A DNA stretch of 43,107 nucleotides. Origin: Candidatus Glassbacteria bacterium. GTDB lineage: Bacteria > Gemmatimonadota > Glassbacteria > GWA2-58-10. Both the position numbers and the translations under genes were made by a program. The DNA is taken from assembly GCA_019456185.1 (NCBI GenBank), contig VRUH01000033.1, positions 1 to 43,107 of the forward strand, written 5' to 3'. The notes under the pieces are model-generated. The model was not told where the DNA came from. It was given only the letters and a program-made list of their open reading frames with translations, and did no database searches. Of this stretch, positions 34,201 to 42,471 are shown one piece after another (within the stretch, counting starts at the first letter, position 1; every line of letters starts with the position of its first letter).

Positions 34201-34546
34201 CCAGCGCGGGTTTGATACTGCGCTGGTCCTGCATGAACTGGTAGCCGTTGGTCAGATCCTGCGCCCCGTGGACCCGTCCGCCGATTTCGGGCAGCACCAT
34301 CACCCGAACCCATTCATTCTCGGCGTAGAGGGCGTGCCAGGCTCGAGGGGCGCGGTCATCGCTCAGGCTGTCCTGCATCGTGTAGGGATAAATCTGGCCG
34401 AACCGGACCCGCCAGCGGGGCATGATTTCCGGCTCGCCGATCCGGTAGCTTGGCAGGATAACCGAGTCCTGGTAGACTCGGACCTCGGCGAAAGCTATCG
34501 AAACCAGCAGCAGAATTCCAATTAACGGACCGAACGTGAATTTCAT
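31283..34546 (-). CDS. Secreted DUF5107-TPR protein
   Basis: 1087 residues. A signal peptide (MKFTFGPLIGILLLVSIAFA) is followed by a large beta-rich domain at about 40-350 that fits DUF5107 (VRVMVLPEIGGRVHGAQD, SGGVEWNFPDGH, GGIVHVADHHVMRGKKLWFCG). This domain is related to galactose-mutarotase-like folds that bind carbohydrates. A linker domain comes next, then about ten TPR repeats from roughly residue 470 to 1060. The protein is probably periplasmic or cell-surface and handles a glycan; catalytic residues cannot be assigned from sequence alone. It is the last gene of a minus-strand unit after two paralogous lipoproteins, with a palindrome-rich gap between, and ends at the fliG-side terminator. 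Confidence 0.8.
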   Translation of the reverse strand: MKFTFGPLIGILLLVSIAFAEVRVYQDSVILPSYRIGEPEIMPRWRVRFGQIYPYTMQDSLSDDRAPRAWHALYAENEWVRVMVLPEIGGRVHGAQDLTNGYQFMQDQRSIKPALVGMAGAWISGGVEWNFPDGHRISGFRPADWRIEHNPDGSKTIWTGEIERVYGMRWAVGNTVHPDRNWVETRVRLTNCTPVPHAFLYWADCGVRGTPEFTAVIPGEIATGHGKHRFFHWPLQDGKDLRMWKNAPGGTSYFAFESEADYFGTWSPEENGGIVHVADHHVMRGKKLWFCGTSPAGRLWEVVLTDNDAPLVEPQAGAYSDNQPDYHWIRPGETKVFSHFWFPVRDIGKWHFANLEGSLALRVENGKIFSGWCPTTANQNAKAVLTYRGRELLRESIDTDPGNPFRRRVEAPDDLDLYDLHLAFYSASGDTLLAFSHPRPENPPLPEPAPPFPAPMEIASSDSLFLIGDHLERFRERALALEYWNEALSRDPGDTRCNTAVGLVHFKQGLYEKALEYFRTALKRDREFAEARYYSGLCHLKLGDSKQAERQLNIAAYDAGWYAAAHFELAQLSGALKRYAKALEHIERSLRANADNMGALAVKALVLNRLGRHDDALAVCDSVQRTDRLDLLSAAEREVALIESGRAVEASAARDSLLAITRLDGNNHLELAVRYIRCGQWRDAAAVLELAVERGLNPDTRQNDLPLILYYLSYCNRLLGENDVAASWQLKTRQASYYRCFPNRLESYAVLENALEHDPRDSRALFYLGTLCLAHHRSEQAVDYLRRATEIEPGNEVAQRNLGYALMSLGRLEQARAAYEAAIDARPDGARAILELDMVLHDLGIPPANRIGLFESHPEAVNGNDPLSGRLVSLYMQLDRYDDALAVLTTHRFHSWEGRYGIHRHWVQCRIKLGDRAFERGDYEQAHGHYLQAMEYPDNLEAKEQPRTIHARKRYKIGIALAALGRESEAKKIFQLVLEDKPRPGDPYLYHQGRALQELGEHDRARAKFQRMLDDVDVGLERPESGPPSHAENSGSGDIRQALLHFKRALALEGLGRGDEASGERELAFELDPEVELRAFAPPAAGW

Positions 34547-34628
34547 CCTGTAGAGTGTCTCCTGATCGAGAGGTGCGTGGGCGGTAAGTCAGCTTTTTGG
34601 TGAGAGCGACCCGCAAGCCGGCCGGCGC

Positions 34629-34718
34629 GCGCATAGAATATGCGCACTGCGTCGCGGGATCGCGATCCCGCGACGCAGTCGGTGCTCTGCACCGGCGCCG
34701 GCCGCCCGGCAGCGGCCT
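34629..34718. repeat. Cluster of consecutive palindromes, including a 34-bp perfect palindrome
   Basis: Three or four hairpins in a row. GCGCATA/TATGCGC (34629-34645) comes first, then a gapless 34-bp perfect palindrome (34646-34679, centre GGATCG|CGATCC). GGTGC/GCACC (34681-34693) follows, then a GC-rich GGCCG/CGGCC pair. It fills the gap between two minus-strand genes of one probable operon. No T-run follows, so it is not a standard terminator. Confidence 0.85.
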
Positions 34719-34731
34719 CGAATTTTTTCGT

Positions 34732-36426
34732 TTACTCGTTCCGGCTCACCAGATCGCCGAAATCATCCAGCAGATTGTATTTATTGAGCCAGGTTGTATA
34801 GATAATTCCCTCGGCGTCGGGGGTAGAGTCCAGAGCCTCCAGCCAGCCTTTGGGGTTCTCCAGGTTGTCGGCGTCGTAGTAAGCGGCACCAAGCGTGCGA
34901 TAGCTTTTGCTGCTGAAAAAGTCGAGTGAACTCCTGCGTTTCTCATACCACCAGCAGGCTACGTGCAGGTCTTTGGGGATATAGTTCCACGAGCCACCGT
35001 AGTTCCCGTCGACATAGTAATAATATGGACGTTCGTCGCGGGCGTTGTGGTTGGGGTCGATCATATCGCTCCAGATAAATATTTCCGCATCGGGGTTCGC
35101 CCAGCGCAGGATATTCGTCTGGCGGGTGATACAGTCGCCGACCATCTGGCCCATGGTCATTCCGCGCGCGCGGCAGGTCTCGCATGAACCGCCGTTGCGG
35201 ATTTCGTCCATGTCGAGGAAATACTTGCGGCAGTGGAGGATACTCTGGATCCGCAGGGCGTTTTCACGCCAGATATCGTAGACCTCGGGCTCGCTCATGC
35301 AGAGAGTCACCTGGCTGCGGTAGGTGTAGGTTCCGTGGTAGAAACTCACGCGGAGCCGCGATCCCGGTTTGATTCTGCCGCCGGGCAGAAGTTCGATATC
35401 AGGGCCGCGGTGATCGAAGCGGAAGTCGAGAATACTGTCGGCCACCGGAGCGAAATCCCGGCCTTCCTCGTAGAGTTCATCGGTCGCCTCGTTACGCACA
35501 ACCAGCGGAGTACCGGGCCGGCGAAGGAGATTTACCATCCCGGCTTCCTCGATACTCAGGTCATCGACCCAGAACTTTCCTTTGGTGCCCCGGCGGGCCT
35601 CGATACTGATTTTTACCCGGTCGTATTCGCGGCTGTTGAATCCCTCGACAACCTGCTGCCAGCCCTCGCCGCCCGGTGTGCTGAGACGGATCCATTCCAG
35701 CGGGCGGCCGTCGGGGGCGGTGGCCTGAAGGTTGATCCTGCTGGAGCCGAACGGATTATCCTCGCCGGTGTCCTCGGCCATGATCCACATGCTCAGCCTG
35801 TACAGGCGGTGCGGGGATACCTCGATCTCCGTACTCACCGAGGCGCCCGTACTGTCCATGTTCTGAAACCTCAGACTCGATGCGCCGGAGTGCTTTTTCT
35901 CGGTATCCCGGAATACGGTGCTGCCGAATACCTCGTCCGGCCCGAAATTTTTTGCCGCGTTCGCCTCGGATTGCTCGAATCCCCCGTTTGACAGTTCAAC
36001 CGGCGGATCGGCCGCCAGCCCGGCCCGGTTTCGTCCCGCTATGTACAGCGCATCTATCACAGGAGTTCCGGCGGCCAAGTTTTTGTTGTGCGCCAGCACC
36101 GAGCCGCCGTAGCCGACCGAAAAGATCACGGGGATAATTTCCACGCCCGTATCGCGGCCGATCTGGCGGACATCGAACAGCCGGTTGATATAGCCGATAT
36201 CCGCCAGATCAAGCCTGTCCAGCCCGGCGGCAAGCAGGATGCCGTTCAGCCCGTGGGCGGCGCAGGTATCGGCTATCTCGCGGATATCCTCCACGTGAGA
36301 GTCCTCGCTGAGGCTGCGCGAAACATAAACCCAGCGGTAAGGATAATTTTTCCGTGCTCTCGGCGATCCGGGTACGGAGCAGGCGGCCAGCGCCGAGAGC
36401 AGAACCAGCGCAATTAATCTGTTCAT
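34732..36426 (-). CDS. Lipoprotein with interrupted TIM-barrel-like domain and inserted carbohydrate-binding-like module (paralogue 2)
   Basis: 564 residues. The signal ends in the lipobox LAAC (Cys16). Residues about 30-130 look like the first strands of a TIM barrel (WVYVSRSLSEDSHVEDIREI, HGLNGILLAAGLDRL, VEIIPVIFSVGYGGSVLAHN). A beta-sandwich resembling CBM4/9-type modules follows (SNGGFEQ to WVDDLSIEE, about 145-300). The barrel then seems to resume with YFLDMDEIRNGGSCETC (Asp407, Glu408), FIWSDMIDPNHNA, and a Trp-rich end. The adjacent Asp-Glu pair resembles the catalytic pair of GH20-like hexosaminidases; this is inference. It is similar end to end to the gene at 36459-38213, 32 bp upstream, and AGGAG precedes the start. 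Confidence 0.72.
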   Translation of the reverse strand: MNRLIALVLLSALAACSVPGSPRARKNYPYRWVYVSRSLSEDSHVEDIREIADTCAAHGLNGILLAAGLDRLDLADIGYINRLFDVRQIGRDTGVEIIPVIFSVGYGGSVLAHNKNLAAGTPVIDALYIAGRNRAGLAADPPVELSNGGFEQSEANAAKNFGPDEVFGSTVFRDTEKKHSGASSLRFQNMDSTGASVSTEIEVSPHRLYRLSMWIMAEDTGEDNPFGSSRINLQATAPDGRPLEWIRLSTPGGEGWQQVVEGFNSREYDRVKISIEARRGTKGKFWVDDLSIEEAGMVNLLRRPGTPLVVRNEATDELYEEGRDFAPVADSILDFRFDHRGPDIELLPGGRIKPGSRLRVSFYHGTYTYRSQVTLCMSEPEVYDIWRENALRIQSILHCRKYFLDMDEIRNGGSCETCRARGMTMGQMVGDCITRQTNILRWANPDAEIFIWSDMIDPNHNARDERPYYYYVDGNYGGSWNYIPKDLHVACWWYEKRRSSLDFFSSKSYRTLGAAYYDADNLENPKGWLEALDSTPDAEGIIYTTWLNKYNLLDDFGDLVSRNE

Positions 36427-36458
36427 CAGACAACTCCTGTCTCAGGCAGCTTGGATAA

Positions 36459-38213
36459 TCATTCCAGCGGCGGGGCCTTGGCCACGTGGCCGCTCACAAG
36501 GTCGCCGAATTCGTCGAGCAGCTCGTACTTGTTCTGCCAGCTGGTGTACATGACCCCCAGCGCCCCCGGAGTCTGGTCCAGGCTGACGAGCCAGTTTTTG
36601 GGATTTTCCAGATCGTCGGCGTCGTAGTAGCTTGCTCCGAGCGTACGGAAACCGAGACCCGAGAAATGAGCCAGGCTCTCGTTGCGCATCCTGTGCCACC
36701 AGCAGGCGATAATCAGATCTTCGGGGATAAAATTCCACGACCCGTCGAACAGGCTTGAGTTCAGGTAATAGAATTCACCGCTCCTGCTGCCGGCGTTGTG
36801 GTTGGGGTCGAGCTGGTCGCTCCAGACAAACACTTCGGCCCCGGGCGAGGCTTGCTGGATGATCTCGTACTGACGGGCCACGCAGCGGCCGAATATCTCG
36901 CCCATGTTGGTGTTACGCGCGGCGCAGGCGGCGCAGGTGCCGCCGGAACGGACCTCGTCCATGCTCAGGAACCAGCGTCTGGGATTCAGATGCTTGACCA
37001 GCAGGGCGGCCTCGCGGCGCCAGATATCGTAGGTTTCAGGCTCGCTCATGCATGCCGAGACCTGGCGGCGGTTGACACTGGCTCCATAATACCAGCTTAC
37101 TCGCAACTCGGCGCCGTCCCTGATTCGGCCTCCGGGCAGGATTTCGATCCGGGGGGCTTCGTGGTCCCAGGCATAATTAAGCTGCGGGTCGGTCAATTCG
37201 GCGAAATCTGTCCCCTCGCTGTATTCGGTGCCATCGGTTGCATCCACTACTTTCAGCGGAGTACCTGGGCGGCGGAGGATATTGATCGGACCCATCTCCT
37301 CTATTTTCAGTCCATCGAGCCAGATCGCACCCTTACCCTCCCTGCCGCCCACCGCGCGCGGGGAGATTTCGACCTCCTCATAGCCCCAACTGTTGAACCC
37401 GAGCTGCACCAGTTGCCAGCCGTCGGTTGTGGGAGGAAGCACCGGATCCAGGAATTGCAGCCTGCGGTTGTCGGAAGTGGCGAGCACTTCCAGGCGGAAG
37501 CGGCTGGAACTGAACGGACCGTAGGCGTCAAGGCCCTCGGTTTTGACCCAGCACGATACCCTGTAGCAGCGGTAGGGAGCCACGGCTATCACCTGTCCCA
37601 GTCGCCCCGCTTCTGCCGGTTGTCCGGCGAAATCCGAGAACCTCAGTGACGAGCCGCCCTCTTTAACCGTCTCGGTGTCCCGCTTGGCCACCGCGCCCCA
37701 TTGTTCGGGTTTGGAGAATCCAGCGGCCCGCTCGCCGTCCCATTGCTCGAATCCGCCGTTTACAATTTCTGCCGCCGGATCGGCTATCAGTTCAGCCACC
37801 CTTTTGCGGACCTGAAACAGCGCATCCCTGACCGGCAGTCCGGCGCCGAGGTTGTTGTTGTGGGCCAGCACGGAACTGCCGTATCCGGCGGACCAGAGGA
37901 TCGGGATAATCTCGATTCCATTTTCGGCGCAGATCTGCTTGACCTGTTCCAGGCGCTGGAAGTAATCGTCAGGCTGCACTTCCAGCCGGTCGAATCCGGC
38001 CGAGAGCAGGATCCCGTTCAGGCCGTGTTCGCCCGCGGTAGTGACAATCCGGCGAAGGTCCTCGACATCGCTGTCGCTGTGCAGTCCCCGGGAGGCATAT
38101 ACCCAGCGCTGGGAGTAGGCATCCCCGTCACTGCCGCCGGAGCACGAGCAAAGGGGAAGCGTAAGCGTAACCGCAATACAGAGAGTGTAGACTGCGACAG
38201 TAGAAATTTTCAT
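36459..38213 (-). CDS. Lipoprotein with interrupted TIM-barrel-like domain and inserted carbohydrate-binding-like module (paralogue 1)
   Basis: 584 residues with a lipoprotein signal (lipobox Cys22 or Cys24). It has the same plan as the downstream paralogue: barrel start (RWVYASRGLHSDSDVEDLRR, HGLNGILLSAGFDRL, IEIIPILWSAGYGSSVLAHN), inserted beta-sandwich (NGGFEQ to IWLDGLKIEE), then FLSMDEVRSGGTCAAC (Asp419, Glu420), FVWSDQLDPNHNA and a C-terminal segment ending ENPKNWLVSLDQTPG...YTSWQNKY. Both copies keep the Cys-x2-Cys after the Asp-Glu pair. The protein is probably a surface glycoside hydrolase or glycan-binding protein of an unassigned family. GGAGGAGGT precedes the ATG. It is the first gene of a three-gene unit with 34732-36426 and the DUF5107-TPR gene. 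Confidence 0.72.
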   Translation of the reverse strand: MKISTVAVYTLCIAVTLTLPLCSCSGGSDGDAYSQRWVYASRGLHSDSDVEDLRRIVTTAGEHGLNGILLSAGFDRLEVQPDDYFQRLEQVKQICAENGIEIIPILWSAGYGSSVLAHNNNLGAGLPVRDALFQVRKRVAELIADPAAEIVNGGFEQWDGERAAGFSKPEQWGAVAKRDTETVKEGGSSLRFSDFAGQPAEAGRLGQVIAVAPYRCYRVSCWVKTEGLDAYGPFSSSRFRLEVLATSDNRRLQFLDPVLPPTTDGWQLVQLGFNSWGYEEVEISPRAVGGREGKGAIWLDGLKIEEMGPINILRRPGTPLKVVDATDGTEYSEGTDFAELTDPQLNYAWDHEAPRIEILPGGRIRDGAELRVSWYYGASVNRRQVSACMSEPETYDIWRREAALLVKHLNPRRWFLSMDEVRSGGTCAACAARNTNMGEIFGRCVARQYEIIQQASPGAEVFVWSDQLDPNHNAGSRSGEFYYLNSSLFDGSWNFIPEDLIIACWWHRMRNESLAHFSGLGFRTLGASYYDADDLENPKNWLVSLDQTPGALGVMYTSWQNKYELLDEFGDLVSGHVAKAPPLE

Positions 38214-38389
38214 CGACTGTACCTCCTCCGGACAGGAGTGGACCGGGCAACCGGGTGCGGACTGCAGCGGCTGTAGGAATTTTTTTCGGTGTGTTGTCTA
38301 CGAGTGGAGTTCGGGAGCAACCGCCCTTGAACTTATTTAATCGACAGGACTCCGGCAGTCAACAACTACGCCAAAACACAGGCTTCTGC

Positions 38390-38419
38390 AAAAAAAGCGC
38401 GGCTCCGTCGGAGCCGCGC
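38390..38419 (-). terminator. Intrinsic terminator of the lipoprotein gene at 38445
   Basis: On the minus strand a perfect 10-bp stem (38419-38410 with 38406-38397) has a 3-nt loop and is followed by seven T (38396-38390). It ends the gene whose stop is at 38445 and separates it from the interrupted-barrel operon. Confidence 0.88.
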
Positions 38420-38444
38420 CTTCCCGGTATCCGTTTGTCAGACG

Positions 38445-39377
38445 TTATTCGGCGGTCACCGTAACGGTTGCCGAGGGCAGGCTGCCGGTGGCGACAACTT
38501 CAAACTGATAGGTCTGGTGATCGGCGGCATCGGGGGGGACATTCGCCTGCAGCAGCACGAACGGCGAGGGGGCAGCCGGGGCGGGATCGGGGAAGAGTTC
38601 CATGGTGATCAGCGCTGTCTGGCCGCGTAGATCGAGGGGGAAAGTGACACCGTCGGGAGCGTTGTTCAGGAAATCCTCGCCGGGAAACGAGGGTGCCGTC
38701 TGAGAGCCGCTGTAGTTGGCTGAGTCATCCCGGGCCGTAGGGGAGGAAAAAGTTCCGGTGGAAATGTACGTACCGCCAACGTTGACCCAGCCCTGGTATT
38801 TCCAGCCCGCCAGGCTGATATCGGTAAGGGTAAGTCCCGAGACGGCGACCCCGCTCGAATTATCCAGGAACCAGATCCCGCTGAATTCATCGCTGTCGGT
38901 GCCATCGGTCGGAGTTGCCAGGATATACTTGCCGCTGATCCCACTGAAATCTTCTCCCAGCCCCGCGCCGTGACCGACACTGATCGTGGTGCTGCCGCCG
39001 CTGACAGCTCCGCCCAGGAACAGAGCTGTCGGCCCGGTGGTGCTCCCGTCGTCCGGTTCGACCGTAACCCCGATTCCATCGATATCTTCCAGCGGCAGGT
39101 TCGCCGAAAAAGAGTTGCCCGCGACCTGTGCTCCGCTGGTATCCACCATTTGTCCGGCAGGGTTGATATCGAACACGCCTAGCGGGTAGCCGAACTGGCC
39201 GATCAGCGCCCAGGCCTTGTAGTGTGCGCTGTCCAGCGGACTGAAGTTATTGAGGCTGAAGGTGAATTTCGTGCTTTCCACGGGGGCTGTCGTGCCGCCG
39301 CCATCATCACCGCCACATCCGGCCACTCCGGTAATCGTAATCAAAATTGACAGAATCAGTAACTTGATCCGGGGCAT
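38445..39377 (-). CDS. Lipoprotein with anti-sigma-K-like beta modules, unknown function
   Basis: 310 residues. The lipoprotein signal has the lipobox VAGC (Cys21), followed by a Gly/Asp/Thr-rich linker. Two modules are visible, each built around an aromatic W-x-x-x-G pattern: HYKAWALIGQFGYPLGVFDI (about 50-75) and WKYQGWVNVGGTYISTGTFS (about 190-215). These resemble the C-terminal domain of RskA-type anti-sigma factors and related outer proteins; the match is by eye. No enzymatic motif is seen. GAGGAG precedes the ATG, and the gene has its own terminator. It is divergent from the Gfo/Idh/MocA gene at 39673, so the pair may share a control region. Confidence 0.65.
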   Translation of the reverse strand: MPRIKLLILSILITITGVAGCGGDDGGGTTAPVESTKFTFSLNNFSPLDSAHYKAWALIGQFGYPLGVFDINPAGQMVDTSGAQVAGNSFSANLPLEDIDGIGVTVEPDDGSTTGPTALFLGGAVSGGSTTISVGHGAGLGEDFSGISGKYILATPTDGTDSDEFSGIWFLDNSSGVAVSGLTLTDISLAGWKYQGWVNVGGTYISTGTFSSPTARDDSANYSGSQTAPSFPGEDFLNNAPDGVTFPLDLRGQTALITMELFPDPAPAAPSPFVLLQANVPPDAADHQTYQFEVVATGSLPSATVTVTAE

Positions 39378-39580
39378 TTCCCACTCCTCTTTTCTCAGAT
39401 TAACCTGCTCTGTAGCCCGCCAGCAATTTCCCGGACCGCGTCCTCCTTGAACAGCTTGTTCATGGACTCGCTGTTGCTGCCGGAACCCTGCGGTGACCGT
39501 ACCTTGTTGTCTGATTTTGTACCCGCGGGTATCCCGCCGGTTCCTTCGATTCCCTCCCTTTGAACCCGGATCGAAAAGGG

Positions 39581-39609
39581 TTGGAATCGAAGCGTGGTCC
39601 GTTTATTAT
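39581..39609 (+). promoter_or_regulatory. Probable promoter of the Gfo/Idh/MocA gene at 39673
   Basis: TTGGAA (39581-39586) and TATTAT (39604-39609) are spaced by exactly 17 bp in the 295-bp divergent gap, giving a leader of about 55-60 nt. This promoter also supports the start at 39673, because the longer frame from 39493 would begin upstream of it. Confidence 0.45.
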
Positions 39610-39672
39610 GATGGTAAGATAAACAATCCTGCCGTTAGTAGCCGAAAATTCACAGAAGACGCGGAGGTCGAT

Positions 39673-40707
39673 ATGGGCCGCTACAGAGTAGGCATTGTCG
39701 GATTCGGCTGGGTTGCAGGGGCCCACCTGCAGTCATATATGGACCTGGAGCAGTTCGAGCCGGTGGCCGTGATGAGCCGCCGCGAACTGGCCCCGGAGAT
39801 GTTCAGCAAGAAGTACGGGGCGGATATCAAGGTCTACAACGATTACGACAAGTTCCTGGCCGACAGCGATATCGACATCGTCGATATCTGCACGCCCCAT
39901 CCGTTTCATCCAGGGCAGACAATCAAGGCGGCCGGGGCGGGCAAGGACCTGGTGATCGAAAAGCCGATCGCCATCGATTTCGAGAGCGCGGTCGCCATGC
40001 TGGACGCTGTCGAAAAGGCCGGGGTCAGGACGTCGGTCTGTTTCGAGGCCCGGTTTGTCTCGGTGGCCCGCGCGATGAAGTCGATTATCGACCAGGGGCT
40101 GATCGGTGAGGTGTACTACGCCGAGTGCGACTATTTCCACGGCATCGGACCGTGGTACGGCCAGTTCGCCTGGAATATCAAGAAGGACATTGGCGGCAGC
40201 AGCCTGCTCACCGCCGGCTGCCACTCGATGGACATGATGCTCTACCTGCTGGGCCTGAAAGCCGAGGAAGTCTTCAGTTATTCGACATCCAACCCCCACG
40301 AAGCATACGCGCCGTACGAATATGACACCACCAGTCTGACCACGGTCAAGTTCGAGGGCGGCAAGGTGCTGGGCAAGGTCAGCTCGATCACCGACTGCAT
40401 GCAGCCCTATGTGTTCAACATGAACATGGTGGGCAGCCACGGTTCGTTGAAAAACGACCTGTTCCACAGCAAGAAGATCGACGGGATGGAAGGCTGGGCC
40501 AAGATGGACGTGCAGCTTGTCGACAGCGGCGACGTGGCCCATCACCCCTACCGCGAACAGTTCAGCTACTATGCCGATTGCCTGGATAAGGGCATCGACG
40601 GGCACAACAGCCTGGCCAGCGCGTTCGAAACGCACAGGGTTGTGTTCGCGGCCGATAAGTCCGCCGCCACCGGCAAGCCGGTTTCGCTCAAGGAGTTCAG
40701 CCGCTGA
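39673..40707 (+). CDS. Gfo/Idh/MocA-family oxidoreductase (cytoplasmic)
   Basis: 344 residues from the ATG at 39673, chosen for the GGAGG five bases upstream; the open frame extends 60 codons upstream with no homology-like residues. The protein starts directly with the Rossmann motif VGIVGFGWVAGAHL. It then has DICTPHPFHPGQ, the catalytic IEKPIAID and the C-terminal LTAGCHSMDMMLYLLG, where the His is the usual proton donor/acceptor. Unlike the members at 19484 and 21053 it has no Tat signal, so it works in the cytoplasm. It probably oxidises a sugar or inositol derivative released by the neighbouring sulfatase-type degradation; this is inference. Confidence 0.9.
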   Translation: MGRYRVGIVGFGWVAGAHLQSYMDLEQFEPVAVMSRRELAPEMFSKKYGADIKVYNDYDKFLADSDIDIVDICTPHPFHPGQTIKAAGAGKDLVIEKPIAIDFESAVAMLDAVEKAGVRTSVCFEARFVSVARAMKSIIDQGLIGEVYYAECDYFHGIGPWYGQFAWNIKKDIGGSSLLTAGCHSMDMMLYLLGLKAEEVFSYSTSNPHEAYAPYEYDTTSLTTVKFEGGKVLGKVSSITDCMQPYVFNMNMVGSHGSLKNDLFHSKKIDGMEGWAKMDVQLVDSGDVAHHPYREQFSYYADCLDKGIDGHNSLASAFETHRVVFAADKSAATGKPVSLKEFSR

Positions 40708-40887
40708 AAAAAACGCGCGGCTTGAGTGCGAAAGTGTTGTCATGCAGGCCGATGGCGTTTAACTTCAAATGATTGGGGGCAGCCGGTGATACAATTGCCC
40801 GCAGTCAGCCGTTTGAAATATTGCCCCAGCGAATATTCCCGCCGGTTACAATACTGCCAACCACTCGAGCCGGGGAGCCGGTAGCAT

Positions 40888-42432
40888 ATGTCCAGTAATC
40901 TGTTCGGTAAGCAGACTATTTCCAGAAGAAGTTTCCTCGCGGCGGCCGGAACAGTCCCGCTGGCGGCCGCCCTGGCCGGGGCCAGGCTGGCAACCAATCC
41001 AGGCGAGCAGCCCAATATCCTGATCATCCTCACCGATCAGCTCGCCCAGAAAGCGGTGGGCGCCTACGGCAACCGTCACGTGGAAACGCCCAATATCGAC
41101 GAGCTGGCCAGGGGCGGAGTGCGATTCAGCAAATCGTACACCAACTGCCCGCTCTGCCAGCCGGCCCGGGCAGCGATGTGGACCGGTCGCCTGCCGCACA
41201 CCACCGGAGTCAACTCCAACGGGATGAACTACCCCGTTCCCACTGTCTCCCCGCGCACTCCCACCATGGGAGAAGTGTTCAGCGAGGCGGGGTACGAGGC
41301 GGTCCATTTCGGCAAGCAGCACGATGCCGGCAGCTTGCGCGGGTTCACGCTGATCAAGCCCGAGGAGGAGGAGCATCTCGAGTCCCACCCTGCCTGGCCG
41401 GTGGACTATGACTCGCGGCGCGACGTGCCCACCACCAGGCAGGTTGTCGACTACCTCGAACAGGAGCACACCCGGCCGTTCCTGGCCGTGGCCTCCCTGA
41501 ACAACCCGCACGATATCTGCAACTGGATCGGCTCGTTCGAGGGCGAGCACGAGGATATCGCTCCGCCCGGGGGTGAACTTCCCCCGCTGCCGGACAATTT
41601 CAAGATCAAGGACCTCGAAAACCGTCCCCGGCCGATCCAGTACATCTGCTGCAGCCACCGCCGCCTGCGGATGGCCTCCAGCTGGAGCGAGGAAAACTAC
41701 CGCCACTACCTGGCCGCCTACTATCACTACACGAAAATGGTCGACATGCAGGTCGGACAGATAATCGAGGCGCTGAAGGCTTCGCCGGAGGGCAGGAATA
41801 CCCTGGTCGTGTTCCTCAGCGATCACGGGGATGGAATGGGCGCGCACCGGATGGTGACCAAGCAGGTGAGTTTTTACGAGGAAATGACCCGGATACCGAT
41901 GATATTCGCCGGGCCGGGAATCGCCGGACCCGGAAAACTGCTGAACGAGCCGCTGGTCAGCCTGATCGACCTGTTCCCGACTCTCTGCGAGCTGGCAAGC
42001 ATAAAGGCCCCCTCGCGCCTGCCCGGTATCAGCATGGCCGGGTGGCTGCATGGCGACAACCGGGCCGGAAACCACGAGTACGTAGTCAGCGAGTGGGAGA
42101 CCGAGTGGGGTTATACGGTGAGTCCGGGCAGGATGCTGCGTACGGAGAGATACAAATATACGTGTTACCTGGAGGGAGCCGGCGAGGAACTCTACGACCT
42201 CGAAAAAGACCCAGGCGAAACCCGTAACCTCACCACCGACAGAGGTTACCGCGACGAACTCGAAGAGCACCGTCGCCTGCTGAAGGAGCACACAACCGCC
42301 GTGCGCGATCCGTTTTTCGGCCAGGGAGTCCGAGTCGATAAACGCTGGCGCAGCCATAAGCTGGGTTACCAGTACCACGAAGGTCCCTCGGCGCCCGAGG
42401 CCGCCTGGGCCGAGGAAGAACAGCAGAAATAA
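40888..42432 (+). CDS. Tat-exported sulfatase
   Basis: 514 residues with a twin-arginine signal (ISRRSFLAAAG). The sulfatase core begins NILIILTDQLAQKAVG. Asp50 is the metal ligand and the second Asp of arylsulfatases is Gln, as in choline-sulfatase and iduronate-sulfatase-like members. The formylglycine site is CQPARAAMWTGR (Cys90, C-x-P-x-R type). FLSDHGDGMGAH provides the later metal residues. The C-terminus (LYDLEKDPGETRNL) is typical. It should remove sulfate groups from extracellular or periplasmic glycans. It lies 180 bp after a Gfo/Idh/MocA gene on the same strand and has its own terminator before araB. Confidence 0.92.
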   Translation: MSSNLFGKQTISRRSFLAAAGTVPLAAALAGARLATNPGEQPNILIILTDQLAQKAVGAYGNRHVETPNIDELARGGVRFSKSYTNCPLCQPARAAMWTGRLPHTTGVNSNGMNYPVPTVSPRTPTMGEVFSEAGYEAVHFGKQHDAGSLRGFTLIKPEEEEHLESHPAWPVDYDSRRDVPTTRQVVDYLEQEHTRPFLAVASLNNPHDICNWIGSFEGEHEDIAPPGGELPPLPDNFKIKDLENRPRPIQYICCSHRRLRMASSWSEENYRHYLAAYYHYTKMVDMQVGQIIEALKASPEGRNTLVVFLSDHGDGMGAHRMVTKQVSFYEEMTRIPMIFAGPGIAGPGKLLNEPLVSLIDLFPTLCELASIKAPSRLPGISMAGWLHGDNRAGNHEYVVSEWETEWGYTVSPGRMLRTERYKYTCYLEGAGEELYDLEKDPGETRNLTTDRGYRDELEEHRRLLKEHTTAVRDPFFGQGVRVDKRWRSHKLGYQYHEGPSAPEAAWAEEEQQK

Positions 42433-42471
42433 CTTGTCACCTGTATCCGGCTGACAGCGCCCGGGGTGAAA

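Noticed and set aside
39493-39672. Longer start of the Gfo/Idh/MocA protein at 39493
   Set aside because: The added 60 residues precede the likely promoter and have no homology; GGAGG lies just before the ATG at 39673.
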